Of a stretch of DNA of 64,000 bases, positions 12,031 to 24,750 are shown piece by piece. The stretch is from Emydura subglobosa (lineage: Eukaryota; Chordata; Testudines; Chelidae). The notes under the pieces are model-generated. The model made no database searches and was not told the DNA's origin. It saw nothing but the letters and a program-made list of their open reading frames with translations. The first letter of the stretch is position 1; every line of letters begins with the position of its first letter. The position numbers and the translations under genes were made by a program. Where the stretch lies: the NCBI GenBank assembly GCA_007922225.1, contig ML679970.1, forward strand, positions 23,204,353 to 23,268,352, in the 5' to 3' direction.

Positions 12031-14244
12031 CTGTTGTTCTATTGTTGATATTGAGTAATTTCCATTGATGTAATGGAAATTTCGTGTGTATTGATGGAAA
12101 AATAGATTCCATAGAATATGCCATATCTACTTCTGGAAAATAATGTAATTACATTTGGAACTCAGCCATAAATTGTTTATAGAGAACATAAAACCTAATT
12201 ATATACCCATTTTCTCATCCATCATACTGTTTTGGTTATATAGTTTGCACTCTTGTACAATGGAATTGTTTCTTTATATTAATATGGATCATCTACAGGA
12301 TGGTTTCATAGGTAGACACATACTTCCATGCATATCATTTGCACTTTTATAGTGCACACCTCTTGTTTATTGCGGTCTTTTCTGTTATCTTTTCTCTTGC
12401 TTTATGTAAACAACTCACTTCATTATTTCAGTTTTAATCACACTGTTATAGTGATTGCTATTTATTGTCCATTAATATATTTGTATATAGTATCCCAAAT
12501 CTAGCAATTTTTACTTCTTTTACATACTTATTTTTTACACGTAACCTCTCTCAGTGGTTCAGAACCAATAGATGGAAAGTCTTTTATGTTAAATTAATGT
12601 AGCAGGTAGTTACATCCTATCCTCAGTGCGCATTTTCTTTAGTTATTTTCCCCTTTGTCTTCTGTATTTGACAATGTGAGACTAACGGTGTTTTTTTAAA
12701 AAGTGATCTGAAGACTTGTTCTTCAGTCTACATGATTGCCATTAACAGAAAGAGAGCCAACTGGGTCTTTCCAAATCGGGGACAAATGACATTTTATAAG
12801 GTGGATGGCAAAAGACAGTTCTGTTGAACTTCAGTCTTCACTTTAAACCTTTTTGGCATTTAACTATCAACTCTTAAGTGAGCATTTGTTCCTTCATAAT
12901 GTATGTTCCTTTTTCAGTAGAATGATAAATCTTTGTTAGTCCACAGAGAACTGCCAACTCAGGGGCACTCACTCTTATCACTGAAGCTACTTTTTAAAAA
13001 TTCAGAGAACAAACAGACAAATCTGTTTCACACTTGTAGGCTTTTTGGTAATATAGTGGGAAAAATAAAAAAGGGGCCCTAATCCAGCTCACTTTGTTCA
13101 TGAGAATATTCAAAATGAATGTAGCAGGACTACTTGTCTGAATCATATGAACAGAATTTGGGCCTTGTTTACTTTTGTGTGTAGATGTGAACACTGTTTG
13201 AATTATGCAAGCATGCCCTGTGCTAATAAACAATGGTTAGAAAACAGTTACATGATTGTTTTTGTTCTGTAATAAGATATTACAGTTTATTTGATAGTTT
13301 TGAAGTCCTTTAACCTGCTTCTGAACATTGAGGACTTGATTCTACAAATACTGTTCAGGAGCAATGGAAGATCAAAAACCAAAGCACTTGCAAGATCAGC
13401 TCTAACTTGCTTAGCTCGGTCCTATGAGTTACCTTAAAAAATAACTGAAATTTAAAGAGATTTTAAAATTTAAGAGGACAACAGATTATTTAATTTATTA
13501 TTGAACCAGATAAAATTCGAAGGATCTTAAAAAGTATTTTCTTGCATGTACATTTCTGCTGTTTCATTTAATTATTGTTTTTGTTCAAGCACTAATTTGA
13601 TCTTTCTGGCTAATTTAAATTAAGGTATACTATTCCAATGCATACATACGATACAGAAAAATGAATGCAGAATTGTGCCCATAATATAATAAATAAAAGC
13701 ATTAATTTTATATGTCTTTAGCACACTTTTCTATTTCTGTAGAGAATTTGGTATTTATACAGAAAAAAATTACTTTGCCTCTACTTGTGGAATGCAAAAT
13801 AAAAAACAGGTTGATAATATGAAATGCTTCTTAGAATCAAAGAAGTTCAAACATTAGGGTGACAGTCTCTTCGTTTGGATGTTTTGGGATTGCAGAAAAA
13901 TGTTTTTTCCAATACTGAAATACAGTGTAGTATCCATTCAATAATTGTGTGTAAGTGGTATATTTTCTTTAAAATGCAACATCCAATTAATAATTAGAAT
14001 TAAAAATGTCTATTTACAATTAACATTTATTACTGAGAAACTGTTGTTAGATGTTAACAATACTATTCAAATTAAAAATAGTATCAAGCCCCCAAATAAT
14101 TAACAAACAAGCTATTAGCATTTATATTTATAAGTGATGTATTTTAATAAAAAATTTTTTGTCTTGTAAAGAACTGTTCAGATGGAACTGCTCGTTTAGC
14201 CATAAGTTAGAACATTTAGCTGTGACACTGAGTATCTTTCCCAG

Positions 14245-14340
14245 ACCTGAAGAAAAGCTCTACATGGCTCAAAAGCTTGTCTTTCTCACCAACAGAAATT
14301 TGTCTAATAAAAGATATTACCTCACCCACCTTGTCTCTTT
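14245..14340 (+). repeat. Interspersed repeat 3' end with 'AATAAAAGATATTACCTCACC'
   Basis: Contains AAAGCTTGTCTTTCTCACCA, then CAATAAAAG-like and TATTACCTCACCCACCTTGT. This sentence recurs widely in turtle DNA as the 3' end of an interspersed repeat. I recognise the text but not the class with certainty (LINE- or Penelope-like tail). Confidence 0.55.
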
Positions 14341-15445
14341 ATTAGTCCCTAATGTGAGACAACTGAATAATGCTCCTAGTTACTTACTTTCTATTTACAT
14401 CCAATCAGTCTGTTCTTTGCAATTTTGAACACAAGAAAACATTTCGTTTTCTAAGATGTTTTATGTTATTGTCCCATCAGCTCTCCATATATTTAGAACC
14501 TTTCCTTTTTATCTTCCATTTAGTAATGTGCAAGGATTTGATCCTGCATCTCTTATGCAAAATAGCCCTTATTCTCCCAGTTAGTCCCAATCTACTGAAT
14601 GGGTAATACCCATGCAAGAAGGGACAACCTAATAATGGTTTGCAATACTGGGCCCCATATTTATTTTCCTAATGATTTTAGATTAGAGTGTTTTTTATCC
14701 TGGTATTTGCACTGAGTTTTTACTTTATTTTAATTGTTATGCATCTCTGTGTAGCATCTCCAGAGTCTTGGTGGGGTGGGGTAGGTAATTCGTCAATTCT
14801 GAGCTTATTCATGTTTTATAGGCACTGTTTCATGCTTGGAGTGGTGTGGAGATGCATTGCTCCAGGGGGTACTTAGTCAAGAGGAATTGTGCCTCTGGAA
14901 GGCTGAATTCCTCATGGAGTTTGCCAATATATAGAGAAAAATACCTTCAATTACACCTTTTTGTGGGTGCAGCATGTTCCTGCATGCATGCCCAGCTAGC
15001 TCTGGTGGCTCTGCTGTGTGGAACCTTGGCTCTGCCTTAATCCTTTCCCTTTTGAAGTATCTTGAATCCCGAACATGTTAGGAATAGTTCATTTGCTTGG
15101 GGCGTGTTTGGACTTTTATTATGTCCGGCTACTGCACAGGAGGGCAAAGGGGAATAGGGAGTCTCCTGGTGCCATTCACTTCCCTTGTGCTTTCTGGAGC
15201 AGTCAGGCCCAGTGGAATTATAATTGTTATAAAAGTTATCCAAGTGATTTCATTTTACACAATTAATTTTCAACACTAAACATTTGAAAACATTACTCTG
15301 TCTTCAACATCTAGTACATGTATAGAACTTCCTTCACAATTACAATAATGAAAAGCAACATCAAACATTTACAATTTTAATTTCAAGTCAGTATGCAACT
15401 ACCATTAATTAAAGCTTTCATAATGATTAAATAAACTATTTGGTA

Positions 15446-15840
15446 AAGCAGTGTGGTCAAGTGGATATAGTGTGGGACTGGGATTCAGGGAATTTGGGTT
15501 CTCTTTCCACCTCTCCCACTGAATCATTGAGTGTGTCTACCCTGCAGCTGGGACCATGAATAGACAGGTGCTGGCTCTGTATGAGTTAGCCCACTAAAAT
15601 TAACAGTGCAGTAGCTCGGGCTAGCTGCCTGAGTACAGTCCTTTCCGACCTCTTGTTACATACTCAGCTGGCTAGACTGAGCCGTGGCCCCGGCTGCCAC
15701 AGCCACCCTGCTATTTCTTAGCAACCCTAACTTAAGCAGAGCTAGTGTGTGTCTGTCTACCTGAGCCAGGTAGCATCCTCCCAGTTGCTGTGTAGACATA
15801 CCCACTTTGTGACCCTGAGCAAGTCACTTCATCTCTCTGA
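15446..15840 (+). mobile_element. tRNA-headed SINE (tortoise pol III / MIR-like), split by a later insertion
   Basis: The left part (15446-15531) has a pol III A-box-like TGGTCAAGTGG at 15454-15464 and a B-box-like GGTTCTCTTTCC at 15497-15508, then CTCTCCCACTGAATC. The right part (15804-15840) continues the same SINE with TGTGACCCTGAGCAAGTCAC and TTCATCTCTCTGA, the MIR/CORE-like body. Between the halves sits a palindromic DNA element (15532-15803). The SINE is non-coding and inactive. The exact rejoining point is uncertain by a few bases. Confidence 0.8.
15532..15803. mobile_element. Palindromic non-autonomous DNA transposon nested in the SINE
   Basis: Ends are inverted: TGTGTCTACCCTGCAGCTGG at the left, and a right end whose reverse complement is GGGTATGTCTACACAGCAAC. 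The interior carries 'AGCTCGGGCTAGCTG' and 'AAGCAGAGCTAGTGTG' blocks typical of turtle palindromic elements. About 270 bp, with no transposase. Clear target duplications were not resolved. Confidence 0.75.
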
Positions 15841-15842
15841 CG

Positions 15843-15950
15843 ATGCCTGCACTAGGGAATTTTACAAAAATCATCCCATCAGTGCTTCCACTAGTTCAAC
15901 TGAATGATGCGAGTACTAGGAGGAGCCCTAGTGTGAATAGTGCTTTTCTG
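15843..15950. repeat. Short inverted-repeat element (MITE-like)
   Basis: Begins near GCCTGCACTAGGGAA and ends near GAGCCCTAGTGTGAATAG, so CACTAGGG and CCCTAGTG form terminal inverted repeats about 80 bp apart. It immediately follows the split SINE. Family not certain. Confidence 0.5.
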
Positions 15951-17811
15951 CTTAAATTTCTCTTAACTACCATACCGTATAACTGAACAAAGGGAAGTAT
16001 ATGGCATGGTATAAGAAGATAGTTTATAGTAGTTTGTAACTATAAATTAAGCAGACAGTAACTTTTACTTGGTCATTTTTGCACTATTGTGTGTCAGGGA
16101 TAAGGCGTGACACTCACATTTGACAACCTTGTCCTCCTTTCCCCAAGCTGTGCAGGGATGCTGTGCATCCAGCAGGACTATAGGGATTTCCCCCATTTAC
16201 TTCTTTTGGCCACAGGAGAACAATGAGGCAAGGAAATTCAGCTGGCCAAGCGCCCATAAGTCCTTACTCTAGCTACTTCCTCTTCTGGGTCTAAGCCAGC
16301 AGGGGGGAGCTGGAAGGAGAAGGAGGTGGCTGAAGCCAGCTGTCCCAATATGCTGATGGCAAGGGAGTTGAGTGGAGAAAAGTCTGAGAAAGCAGGAGAG
16401 GGCATAGAATGGAAACAGGTTGAGTGGCAGGAATAGAATGGGGGGAGCAGGGCTAATGGAGAGAGACTGAAATAGGACAGAAGTGGGATGGTAAGGGAAA
16501 GCTAATGGTGATGGGCAAATGGGAAGATGGGGCAGAATGGGTGATTCTGCTTCAAGACTTTTTAAGTGAAACCATGATCCCAGATGGGAGAAGGAAAGCT
16601 GAGTGATGTGGAGGGCTGGCTCGCCACATAGATTACCTGGGATCTTAGAAGAGGGAACCTGATTTTAACTGTGGATTTTTGGCCTCAACAGAGTTACAGG
16701 AATACTTGCCTCCTCCTTCTCTGTTTTCCCTGGGAAAGGAACATGCCATCCCAAATGTGCAAAGTGCTGTACACTCTCATTTCCTGTTGAAATCAGTGGG
16801 AACTGAGTGTGCTCCGCACCTTAAAGGAGGTCCTCAGTTTCTTGCACAACTGCGTTTTGAGCCCTTACTATTACACTTACTTGAAAATATTATTCTGGCA
16901 AAACAAAAAATAGTTTGACTATAGCTAATCTTCAGTGTGATATTTATCAAATTTATGTGGATTTCTAACTGATAAAAAAAATAATCTGTTGGTTTAAACG
17001 TGCTACCAGAACAATACAGTTGAAGTACTCTAAGGACCAGACCCTGCAATGAACTCAGTGTGGGGAGACCCTGTCATCTATGTGGAGCCTGTAACCTAAG
17101 AATGTAATATTGTCTAGAAAAGAGGGTTGGAGCAACAAGAAAAACAAATATAGTGAGCTTCTCAAGTCACTTCTTTGTTCTTTTCACAATTAGATCTCCT
17201 ATCTGAATAGAAATCCCAAAGTAGAAAAATAGAATTTGAAAGCAAAATTATTTTTCCTTCTTATCCTCATGCTTAAATTGTATGTTACATGCAGAAAAAA
17301 AACTTTGTCCTTCAGCAATTAAATTTTTTTTATTGTTTTCCCCCCTGTAAACACAAGACTTTAAAAACATATATATTGAAAAATTTCTACTAAATCATTG
17401 CAAAGAATATCAACCTTCTAACCATAGTAGTTGGTGATACTGATTTTTTTTTCCCAAAACATGCATGTTTCATTTTTACCAGAAGTTGTTTCATTGCTTG
17501 CTTGCCTTGTTTGTTCCCTGAAATTAAAAATAAAACAAATCAACATCTGCTCTGTTTAGTGAAATATCAGGAGGACCTACTGTTCTAAATGTCCTTAATC
17601 TTTGTAAAATTTGTGTACATTTTTAAAAAATGTTCTCTGAATTTTCTGTGTTTAATGTGCACTGTGGTTAAACTACTTATTTTTTCCCTGCCTGCTCTTT
17701 GAAGATGCCATTTAGGAATAATGGGAAACAAGGGGTAGGCTAAGCATTGCAGTGCATTGTTGTTTCCATCTGTCTGTGATTATTTCAGCCTACAGTTTAA
17801 AACACTTTATG

Positions 17812-17882
17812 CCCAATCCTGCTCTCACTGAAGTTAATGGGGGCTTTCTCATTAGTTTTGATGGGAGCAGGACAGGACTCTG
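17812..17882. repeat. Dispersed 'AATCCTGCTC...GAAGTTAATGGG' repeat
   Basis: Contains CCCAATCCTGCTCTCACTGA, then AGTTAATGGGGGCTTTCTC and GATGGGAGCAGGACAGGAC. It is another diverged copy of the short family, with GAGCAGGA complementary to TCCTGCTC at the other end. Confidence 0.6.
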
Positions 17883-18518
17883 CACTGTTGTTGTTGTTTT
17901 CATTGTGTTCTTTCTTGTCTGTGAAATTGCCACCCCCACCCATGCATGTGTTTGCCAGGTATATTTATTTGTGCCGTTTTCAATGGACTTTTTCCTCTGA
18001 TGTTTCAGGTTAAGTATTAACAGTAGGAAAAAAAAGAATTTTGGGTAAAAGTGTCAGCTGAAAGCATTCTTCTAGATTTACCTTTAAAAACAGCTCTGAC
18101 TCCTTCCTTTAAATTGTTAGTATCCAATGAGATGTTTATAGATATGCAATGGTTTAATATGTGGACTAGGTTACAATATGTGGCATTTTTTACAATGCCT
18201 GCTTGTTCCACAGTATTAAGAAACTTTATAGTGAAACAAAAGTTAAGATTTTCATGGCTATGTTCATATATGAAAAACCCTAAGCTGGGGGAAATATTTT
18301 TTCTTCATGATGCAGTTTTGGGCATATAGACCTCAGATGATTTTAGGAAGAATGCGGACAGATTTTGATTTCTCTTTACTGTGTCTTTAGGGGAAAATGT
18401 TGCCAACTGACAGAAATACCCATAATCCTTTTTTCATGCAAACTTGAACTCTGGGGTTGCAGAAATAGTGCCGACAAGCTGTCTAAATGATTGTTGTTTT
18501 TTTAACTTAACATCGAAG

Positions 18519-18712
18519 GCTCATGAAGCTGAAGAAGAAGCACGGCTGAACCCAGAATTTGCAGATCGAATGAAACAGCTTGACAAAGAGGCATCTTACT
18601 ACAGGGAAGAATGTGGCAAAGCTCAAGCTGAAGTTGACCGACTTCTAGAAATCCTCAAAGAAGTGGAGAATGAGAAGAATGATAAAGATAAGAAAATTGC
18701 TGAGCTAGAAAG
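18519..18712 (+). CDS. ERC2: ERC2 coding exon C (internal, 64 codons + 2 nt)
   Basis: Third coiled-coil exon, 194 bp, phase 0 at its start and ending two bases into an Arg or Ser codon. The acceptor is ...AACATCGAAG after a modest T-rich tract; the donor is GTAAAT. The protein opens AHEAEEEARLNPEFADRM and runs through DKEASYYREECGKAQAEV to KKIAELE. 'NPEFAD..KQLDKEASYYR' is ERC2-like, since ERC1 reads differently in this stretch, whereas the following 'AQAEVDRLLEILKEVENEK' is shared by both. The dangling AG joins the first base of exon D to give Arg, or would give Ser if a 12-nt microexon were included between them, as in known ERC isoforms. Confidence 0.96.
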
Positions 18713-20599
18713 GTAAATTTTTTTGTATTTGCTTTATATTGAGTGGCATTTTTTATTAAATGATTTCCATTGGGGAGGAACATAAAATAATTTAAAAAAA
18801 AATGTCAATTCACATTACTTCACATGTACCTAAGAAACAAGTCTGTGTGCTGGCTGTGAAGCAGATTTGGAATCTCTTCTTTTTGGCTAGAAAGGCTTGG
18901 TATTCTACACATCAAAGAAAATATATAGGGGAACTCCTACACAATTTGCATAATAACATCCCTGTCTGCAAAACCTGGATGAGATATTGCATTATGGGAA
19001 CAATTATGCTTTTTTACTGGTACTGTATTAGTATGAGGTGAACCCAAATAAGAACCATTCCAGACATTTGTCCTTACTTGGAACAGCATCAATACCTCTG
19101 GCCCTTCCTCTTTCTTCTTACTTACTGGGGAAGTTGGTCAGCCTTTTCCTAGTGAAGGGAAAGAAGTAGGGGGAACCACTCACATTATTCCTTTTAAACT
19201 GAACAGTACTCTAAAGTTTCTCCTGCAGATTGTGCCCCAGGTTGTACTGTATATGTGAAGTTCTTGAGTCTGTGAGATTTCTCCATTACAGTCCCAGATT
19301 AGCCATTCTTATGGGAGAAAGGAAGGGATCTTGTGTATTCAAGTGTTTCACAAGTGTGTATTCCAGGGGTTTGTTGTGAGATGAGAGACTTAGGGTGCCA
19401 CATAAATCAACAGGGAGATCAGTGGGTCACAGTGTAACTGGTGCTAGATCCTGTCCATCTAATGGCTACTACTGGCAAAGTGGTGCTGTTCCAGAAGACA
19501 GATCCTGACACAAAACAAACCCACTGGTAATTTCAATTATTGGGGGAAGAAAGACAAGATCTGTTTTTTACGGAAGGAGACTTGTGTGGATTAGAGGTAA
19601 AACATCCTTACATGGTTTGAAAATTCAGATGAACTTCCAAAAGTTTGATTATTTATCAACTTTTACAATTTCACTGTTGCTAATTATTTATTTACTTTTT
19701 GCAGGCACTTGACAAAAATCTGTTTAGCAGTAATTACTTGTGGATGGTGTAGAATAAAATACTTAAGAATAAAATCATATGAAAACTACATTTTATTCAA
19801 TATATTACTTTATTATACAATATTTTTACTATTATTACAATATTCTAATTACAGTATATTAGTTGTATGAGTAAGGTGAATGTGCCCAAGCGGCGTGGGA
19901 TGAATGATAGGTGAATTTTGTAGATAAATGCATAATAAATACATCTACCCGATGTGCAAAATGCTCACAAGTTATTGTGAAATTTTTGATAAGCATATGG
20001 TAATTCTCCTTGCCCAGAATAGGAGTTATAGTAATTGAGGGCCTTAATATGCCAAGAAGCACGGACATCTACTGAAGTTAGTGGAAATTACTGGTGCCAA
20101 GCACCTCATAGGATTGATCCCAATTTTCCTTTTTAAATTTTGTTTTGGGAAACATAGCAAAATAAAAATTTAAATTCCCACACCGTAAATAATATAATAA
20201 TAATCATAATAAAATAATAGTTGACTTCCAGCATAGTTAATACAAAGACTATAATCAATTATGGATACATAAGGATAAGAATAGATCATATAGCTTTCTT
20301 CATGCATATGAATGTGATTTCCTTCATGATATTTTTATTTGATTTATGTGAGCCTTAATCTGAACATAAAGCTGTTTGAGCAATTTACTGACAATAGATT
20401 ATAGAGAAAATGGTTGGAATTCTAATGAGTAGCGGATATTTTAGATGTTTTGCTTCAATTTCACACAAAGAAATGAATCTCATACGTATATTGTGACAAA
20501 ATTGGTGATATATTTCTGAAAAACATTGTATACAGTATATTTGAATAGCTGAGTATGATCAGTCGGTGACTGTAAAATCTTACAATTTTTAGCCCCCAA

Positions 20600-20755
20600 T
20601 TTGAATTGAGATCTGTTAGCATGGATCCTTGTCCTTGTGTGGAATTCTGTTAATTTCAATGGGATTACTCATATGATTAAAGTTAAGCACGTTTAAATGC
20701 TTTCATGCATCAGAGCTAGAGTACTCAGCACTTCTCAGGACTGAGCCCTAAATAT
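20600..20755. repeat. Dispersed short repeat ('GGATCCTTGTCCTTGTGTGG' type)
   Basis: Contains ATGGATCCTTGTCCTTGTG, TTAATTTCAATGGGATTACT, AAGTTAAGCACG and CAGGACTGAGCCCTAAAT. It has the order expected of the turtle/crocodilian short palindromic repeat family. Degraded. Confidence 0.5.
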
Positions 20756-21845
20756 ACAATGTACATAAGAAAGTACTCCACCAAGAAGTAGATTAACTAT
20801 TCCAAAATAAAACACAAATGTTGACTTAGAAATTGATTGTCTGTTAATCTATTTACTATGTAAGGACTAGGTTAGCACTGGTTTTACACTGCAGTGCGGT
20901 AGAATAAGGGGACATAAGGATATTCCCCCTCCTGCATGTGTTTTGGTATTGAAGATGGGGGAGTGGGTGGTGAGCACACCAGGGAAAGTAATCTGCTCCA
21001 GGTATAGCGAGACAATGTAGTCCAGGGAAGGAAATGTGACTCAGAGATTCCCTCTTGCTCTAATGGGAAGTAAACTACCGAATTGTTTTACAGGATGCTT
21101 CGTACCTTCCCCCTTCTGATGGCTCATCTTTGTTGGCTGGTTATCTGGCCAAGCCAAGACAGAGCCAAAGCTTTATCTATCCCCTACCCATTCCTTGTGA
21201 GAGTAAAAAGATGAGTAGCAGCTTTGAAAACTTGCTTCCTCCTCCTTGTTCTCTTACTCTGCTATGCAGCCTCCAAAGGGCAGATTACAATGTTACCCTA
21301 TGTGAAAGCATATTTTGCTGGAATGCTGCATGTATTTAAACTATTATGACTTTTATAGAAACGTATCTTCACATGGTTTGTTTACCTCCCCTTACTTTTT
21401 GATGTTTTCACTGCATTTTATAGTTCATAAAATGCGTTATAGGACTTGACTATCTGTCCCTACTTTTTTCCCCTCCTTTGTCTTCTGTTCAGTGACCAGA
21501 ACAGCACATGCTTGGCACTATCTCTTAGCACCAGTATAGGAGCTTGTGTGAGATTTCTTAGGAAAGTGAGTGCTCTGTTCAGGCATGCATTTTGACACAC
21601 AATCTGCTGAGCACTGTGTGTATTCTTCTTCTAACATCTTCCTTGCATTGCAAGGTACTCTTTTTAAATTGTGCAGCATCTAATTTTGTTGGTTTGAACT
21701 ATAAAAGTCATACTTCATAATATTATGAGTTAGTGTTTTTACCACTATAACAAATATCTCCAGTTTAGAGTTGTGGAAGAGTGTTTATAATTAAATCCTT
21801 TAATCTGAAATGTAAAAACCATTGAATTAAATTTGTTTTATAGAC

Positions 21846-21971
21846 TGAAATAAAATTTAAAACAGAAATCACGTTTTTAACTGGGCAGTTGACTAGCATA
21901 CAAGAGAACGTCAAATGTTTGAAAGAAGAGATGTCTGGTTTAGGACAGAGTCTAATAAGTGTACGTGCTGA
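21846..21971 (+). other. Open coiled-coil-like segment preceded by a splice-acceptor-like site
   Basis: After TTTGTTTTATAG a frame of about 42 codons runs open (starts TEIKFKTEITFLTGQLTS, includes KCLKEEMSGLGQSLIS) and ends at TAG. The composition (Lys, Glu, Leu, Gln heptads) is coiled-coil-like. A GTACGT donor-like site lies inside it, at about 21961. It does not match any ERC segment. It may be a fragment of a retrotransposon ORF1 coiled coil or chance. I do not assign a function. Confidence 0.3.
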
Positions 21972-23399
21972 ATAGCAGACAGGCAGGAATTATTATTGAA
22001 ACTGAAGGAGCTTTTATGCATATGACAGTTCTCTTTGTCTTGAACTTTATATTTCTAGTTCAGAAATCACTGCCCTTCTGACAGTTTAATCATTTACTTC
22101 TAACAAATGCCTATAGTGCATACCATACATCACGTATACTGTATACTGTATGTTGGTCTGTGTGTTAATTACTTTTTATATACTTTTATTCTTCAAATTG
22201 GTTATTGTTACAATATGATAAACTTAAACGCTTTCTCCACTGCTAACATTCTTTAGTAACTTATTGCATTGGTCATGTTTTTTCTGGTATGTCAGTCTAA
22301 TACTAATTTTCAGTATAGTCAAGTGTAAAAGATCTTCTTCTACAAATATCAATATAACTAACAATAACAATATAGACTCTTAATATCCTGAAATATGGTG
22401 TTCCCAGAACAATCTTGCCTTACTTAACTTTGTATCAGTACATAACGTGAGTGGTTTGATAAGGGAATGAGAACTGAATCTTGTGCTTCCAGAACATGAG
22501 AAATACAGATATCCTGTTACTCAGAATGTGCACCAGGGTAAATTATGAGTAGTCAGAGTGGGTGGGTGAAGTGGTTATAGAGTTCCTGGTCCTCCACAGT
22601 AACCAGGATGTATTGTAGCGGGGAGCTTACTAAACATGGGAACTTCCTGGACAGGAAGTTCTTTAGTTACTACTTAAAGAATGGATTTTTGTGTTTGTCC
22701 TCACACTACAGTATGTGTGAATACAAAGCAGCAAAGGGAAGTTGTCCCTGCTCATGGATAACTTGGTATTTGGGAATTGTAAACAGAGTTCTCTGCAAAT
22801 GTTTGGACTCCATTTGTTTAAACCTTAATAGAAGGGAAGGTTGGAAAAGATCTGACAAGATACCAAGCAGCTACAACTGGTAACAATGGGAGACAGAATG
22901 TAAGAGATGCCACAAAATGGGACATTTTGCAGTAGCATGCAGGTCACCAAGAGTAGTGGAAACTGTCCAAGAAGGATTGTTATCAGATGACAGTGAGTCT
23001 ATACTTCTAAGGACTATATCTTCAATAGAACAAGAATATGTTTGTACACAAGCATGAATCTCAATAATCAAAACCGCCAATTTAAAATTGTTACTGGAAC
23101 AGCAGTCACCGCAATTCCAAAAAGTTTATAATTAGTCCTGGAAGGAGATCTGCAAAGATCAAATATGGTTCTACATGGGGCTAGTAATAATACATTGGAT
23201 GTTTGTGGACAGTTCCTTGGGAAATTTGGAAAGGACAGAAAGTTCATCAATAAGTGATCTATGTCATATAAGGAGTAACAACTCCCCTTCTCTAGTGTTG
23301 CCAGCAATACAAGGACTACACCTAACCGGCATGGATCTATACAGGATATGTATCCATGCATCTTCTCAGGGATAGGAAAGATATCAAGAGAGTACAAAA

Positions 23400-23930
23400 A
23401 AACAACAACAATGCCATCACCAACTCACTTGGCTCTGCATCCCTATACCATTGGTAGGGAAAGTTAAAGATGAATTCAAGAGTGTGGGCTATATGAGGTT
23501 ATTTCCAAGATAGAAGAATTCACTGACTGGTGTGTGAGGATGGTTGTAGTACTGAAGCTCAGTGGCAAAATCTGCATTTGTGTGGACTTTACACAACTTA
23601 ATAAAAGGGTGTGCAGAGACAGACATGCTTCTCGCAGTCTTCCACCAGGCATTAGCTCAGTTATCAGAGGCCAAAGTCTTCTCAAAGTTAGATATTATGA
23701 CAGATTTCTGGCAGATCCCTCTTGCTAAAAAAATCTATACCATTAAGTACATTCATCACCCAGTTTGGAAAGCAGTTTCATTCATCTTCCACTTGGTATA
23801 TTGTCAGCCCCAGAATATTTCCAAAAGAGAATCTCTTAGCTTGTCAGGTGTGCCTGGCATCCTTTTCCATGCAGATGACATGTTGGTATATGGCAGAGAT
23901 ACAAATGAACATGAATGATTACATGCAATT
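23400..23930 (+). pseudogene. Ty3/gypsy reverse transcriptase remnant
   Basis: Recognisable RT text: LTGVMVVVLK-like 'RMVVVLKLSGKICICVDFTQ' (fingers, near 23535-23595), 'AKVFSKLDIMTDFWQIPLAK' (motif A, near 23672-23730) and 'HADDMLVYGRDTNEHE' (catalytic motif C, near 23868-23918). Motif C, normally F/Y-x-D-D, still has its two aspartates. At least three frame changes are needed to read across, so the enzyme cannot be made. I describe the remnant only. Confidence 0.88.
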
Positions 23931-24179
23931 TTGAGATGCTTTCAAGAAGCCAGATTCACTCTAAATAAGAAATGTGAATTTGGAAAGGAGCAGATAATAT
24001 TAGTAGGACATATAATTAGCAAACAGGGAATTCAGACAGATTCAGACAAACTGAGAGCATTAATCATCTGACCCAAAACATTTCTGGTGTAAAAAAGGTT
24101 CCTGGACATGACAAACCATTTTGGGAAATTCTTACCAAATTTATTCATGTAACAAAACTCTTAAGAGTTTTCTGAATGG

Positions 24180-24750
24180 TCACAATATGCGGATCTGCGG
24201 GAGCACACAACAAAATTAATTTAATAGAATTTAAAGAACTACTGACATCTCCACCTGTTTTGGCACAGTATTCTAAACTACCCAACAGCAGTAGCAGTGA
24301 ATGCATCGTGATATATTTTAAGAGCAGAAGTCACACAAAAGCAGCCAGAAAGATACCAGAGACTTGTTGCATTCATATCAAGGAGCGTCTCAAAAAATGA
24401 ACAGTGTTATGCTCAAGTGGAAAAGGAAGCTCTAGCAGTCACTTGAGCCTATGAACAGCTCCATGCACACCTGTTCAGCTTGGATTTTACCATAAAAACA
24501 GACCATAAGCACTTAGAGGGTTCAAAACCATTGGATGATCTTCCACCTAAGATTCAAAGATTTCAGCTATGGTTGATGCAATTTTCTTTCAACAGTGAAC
24601 ATGCCCTAGGGACAGCACTCAGAACAGCAGACGCTCTATCTAGAACCCCAACTAAGCACCTACCAAATGAAAAGGAAAAGACTTCACAGAAAGATGTCAA
24701 AGTCCACATTGACCTTGTTCGGGCAACAATTGCAGCATCTGCCAGCTGAT
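24180..24750 (+). pseudogene. Ty3/gypsy RNase H remnant
   Basis: A broken frame in which 'FTIKTDHKHLEGSKPLDDLP' (near 24486-24545) and 'IQRFQLWLMQFSFNSEHALG' lead to 'ADALSRTP' (near 24630). This is the standard C-terminal signature of Ty3/gypsy RNase H. It follows the RT remnant and precedes the integrase region, in the expected order. Confidence 0.88.

Larger units (their letters stand above)
7325..18518. other. ERC2 intron between exons B and C
   Basis: An 11.2 kb AT-rich intron. Recognised contents are listed separately: dispersed palindromic repeat scraps (8183, 11950, 17812), a repeat with AATAAAAG tail (14245), a tRNA-headed SINE split by a palindromic transposon (15446-15840) and a further MITE-like unit (15843-15950). 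A 17-nt A run lies at 11278-11294 and a G/A tract at about 9840-9865. About 16080-16620 is a GC-richer block that looks like an unclassified repeat. The remaining stretches show nothing I can support. Confidence 0.8.

Noticed and set aside
19229..19240. 12-nt segment between CAG and GT (ATTGTGCCCCAG) as the ERC microexon
   Set aside because: The acceptor is good and the phase would fit, but it would add Arg/Leu-Cys-Pro rather than the known Ser-Leu-Thr-type insert, and the donor GTTGTA is weak. Other chance 12-nt AG..GT spacings occur (for example near 25032, 29397, 53359).
23068..23397. 109-codon minus-strand open frame
   Set aside because: It lies antisense to the protease/RT region of the gypsy element and shows no signature of its own.
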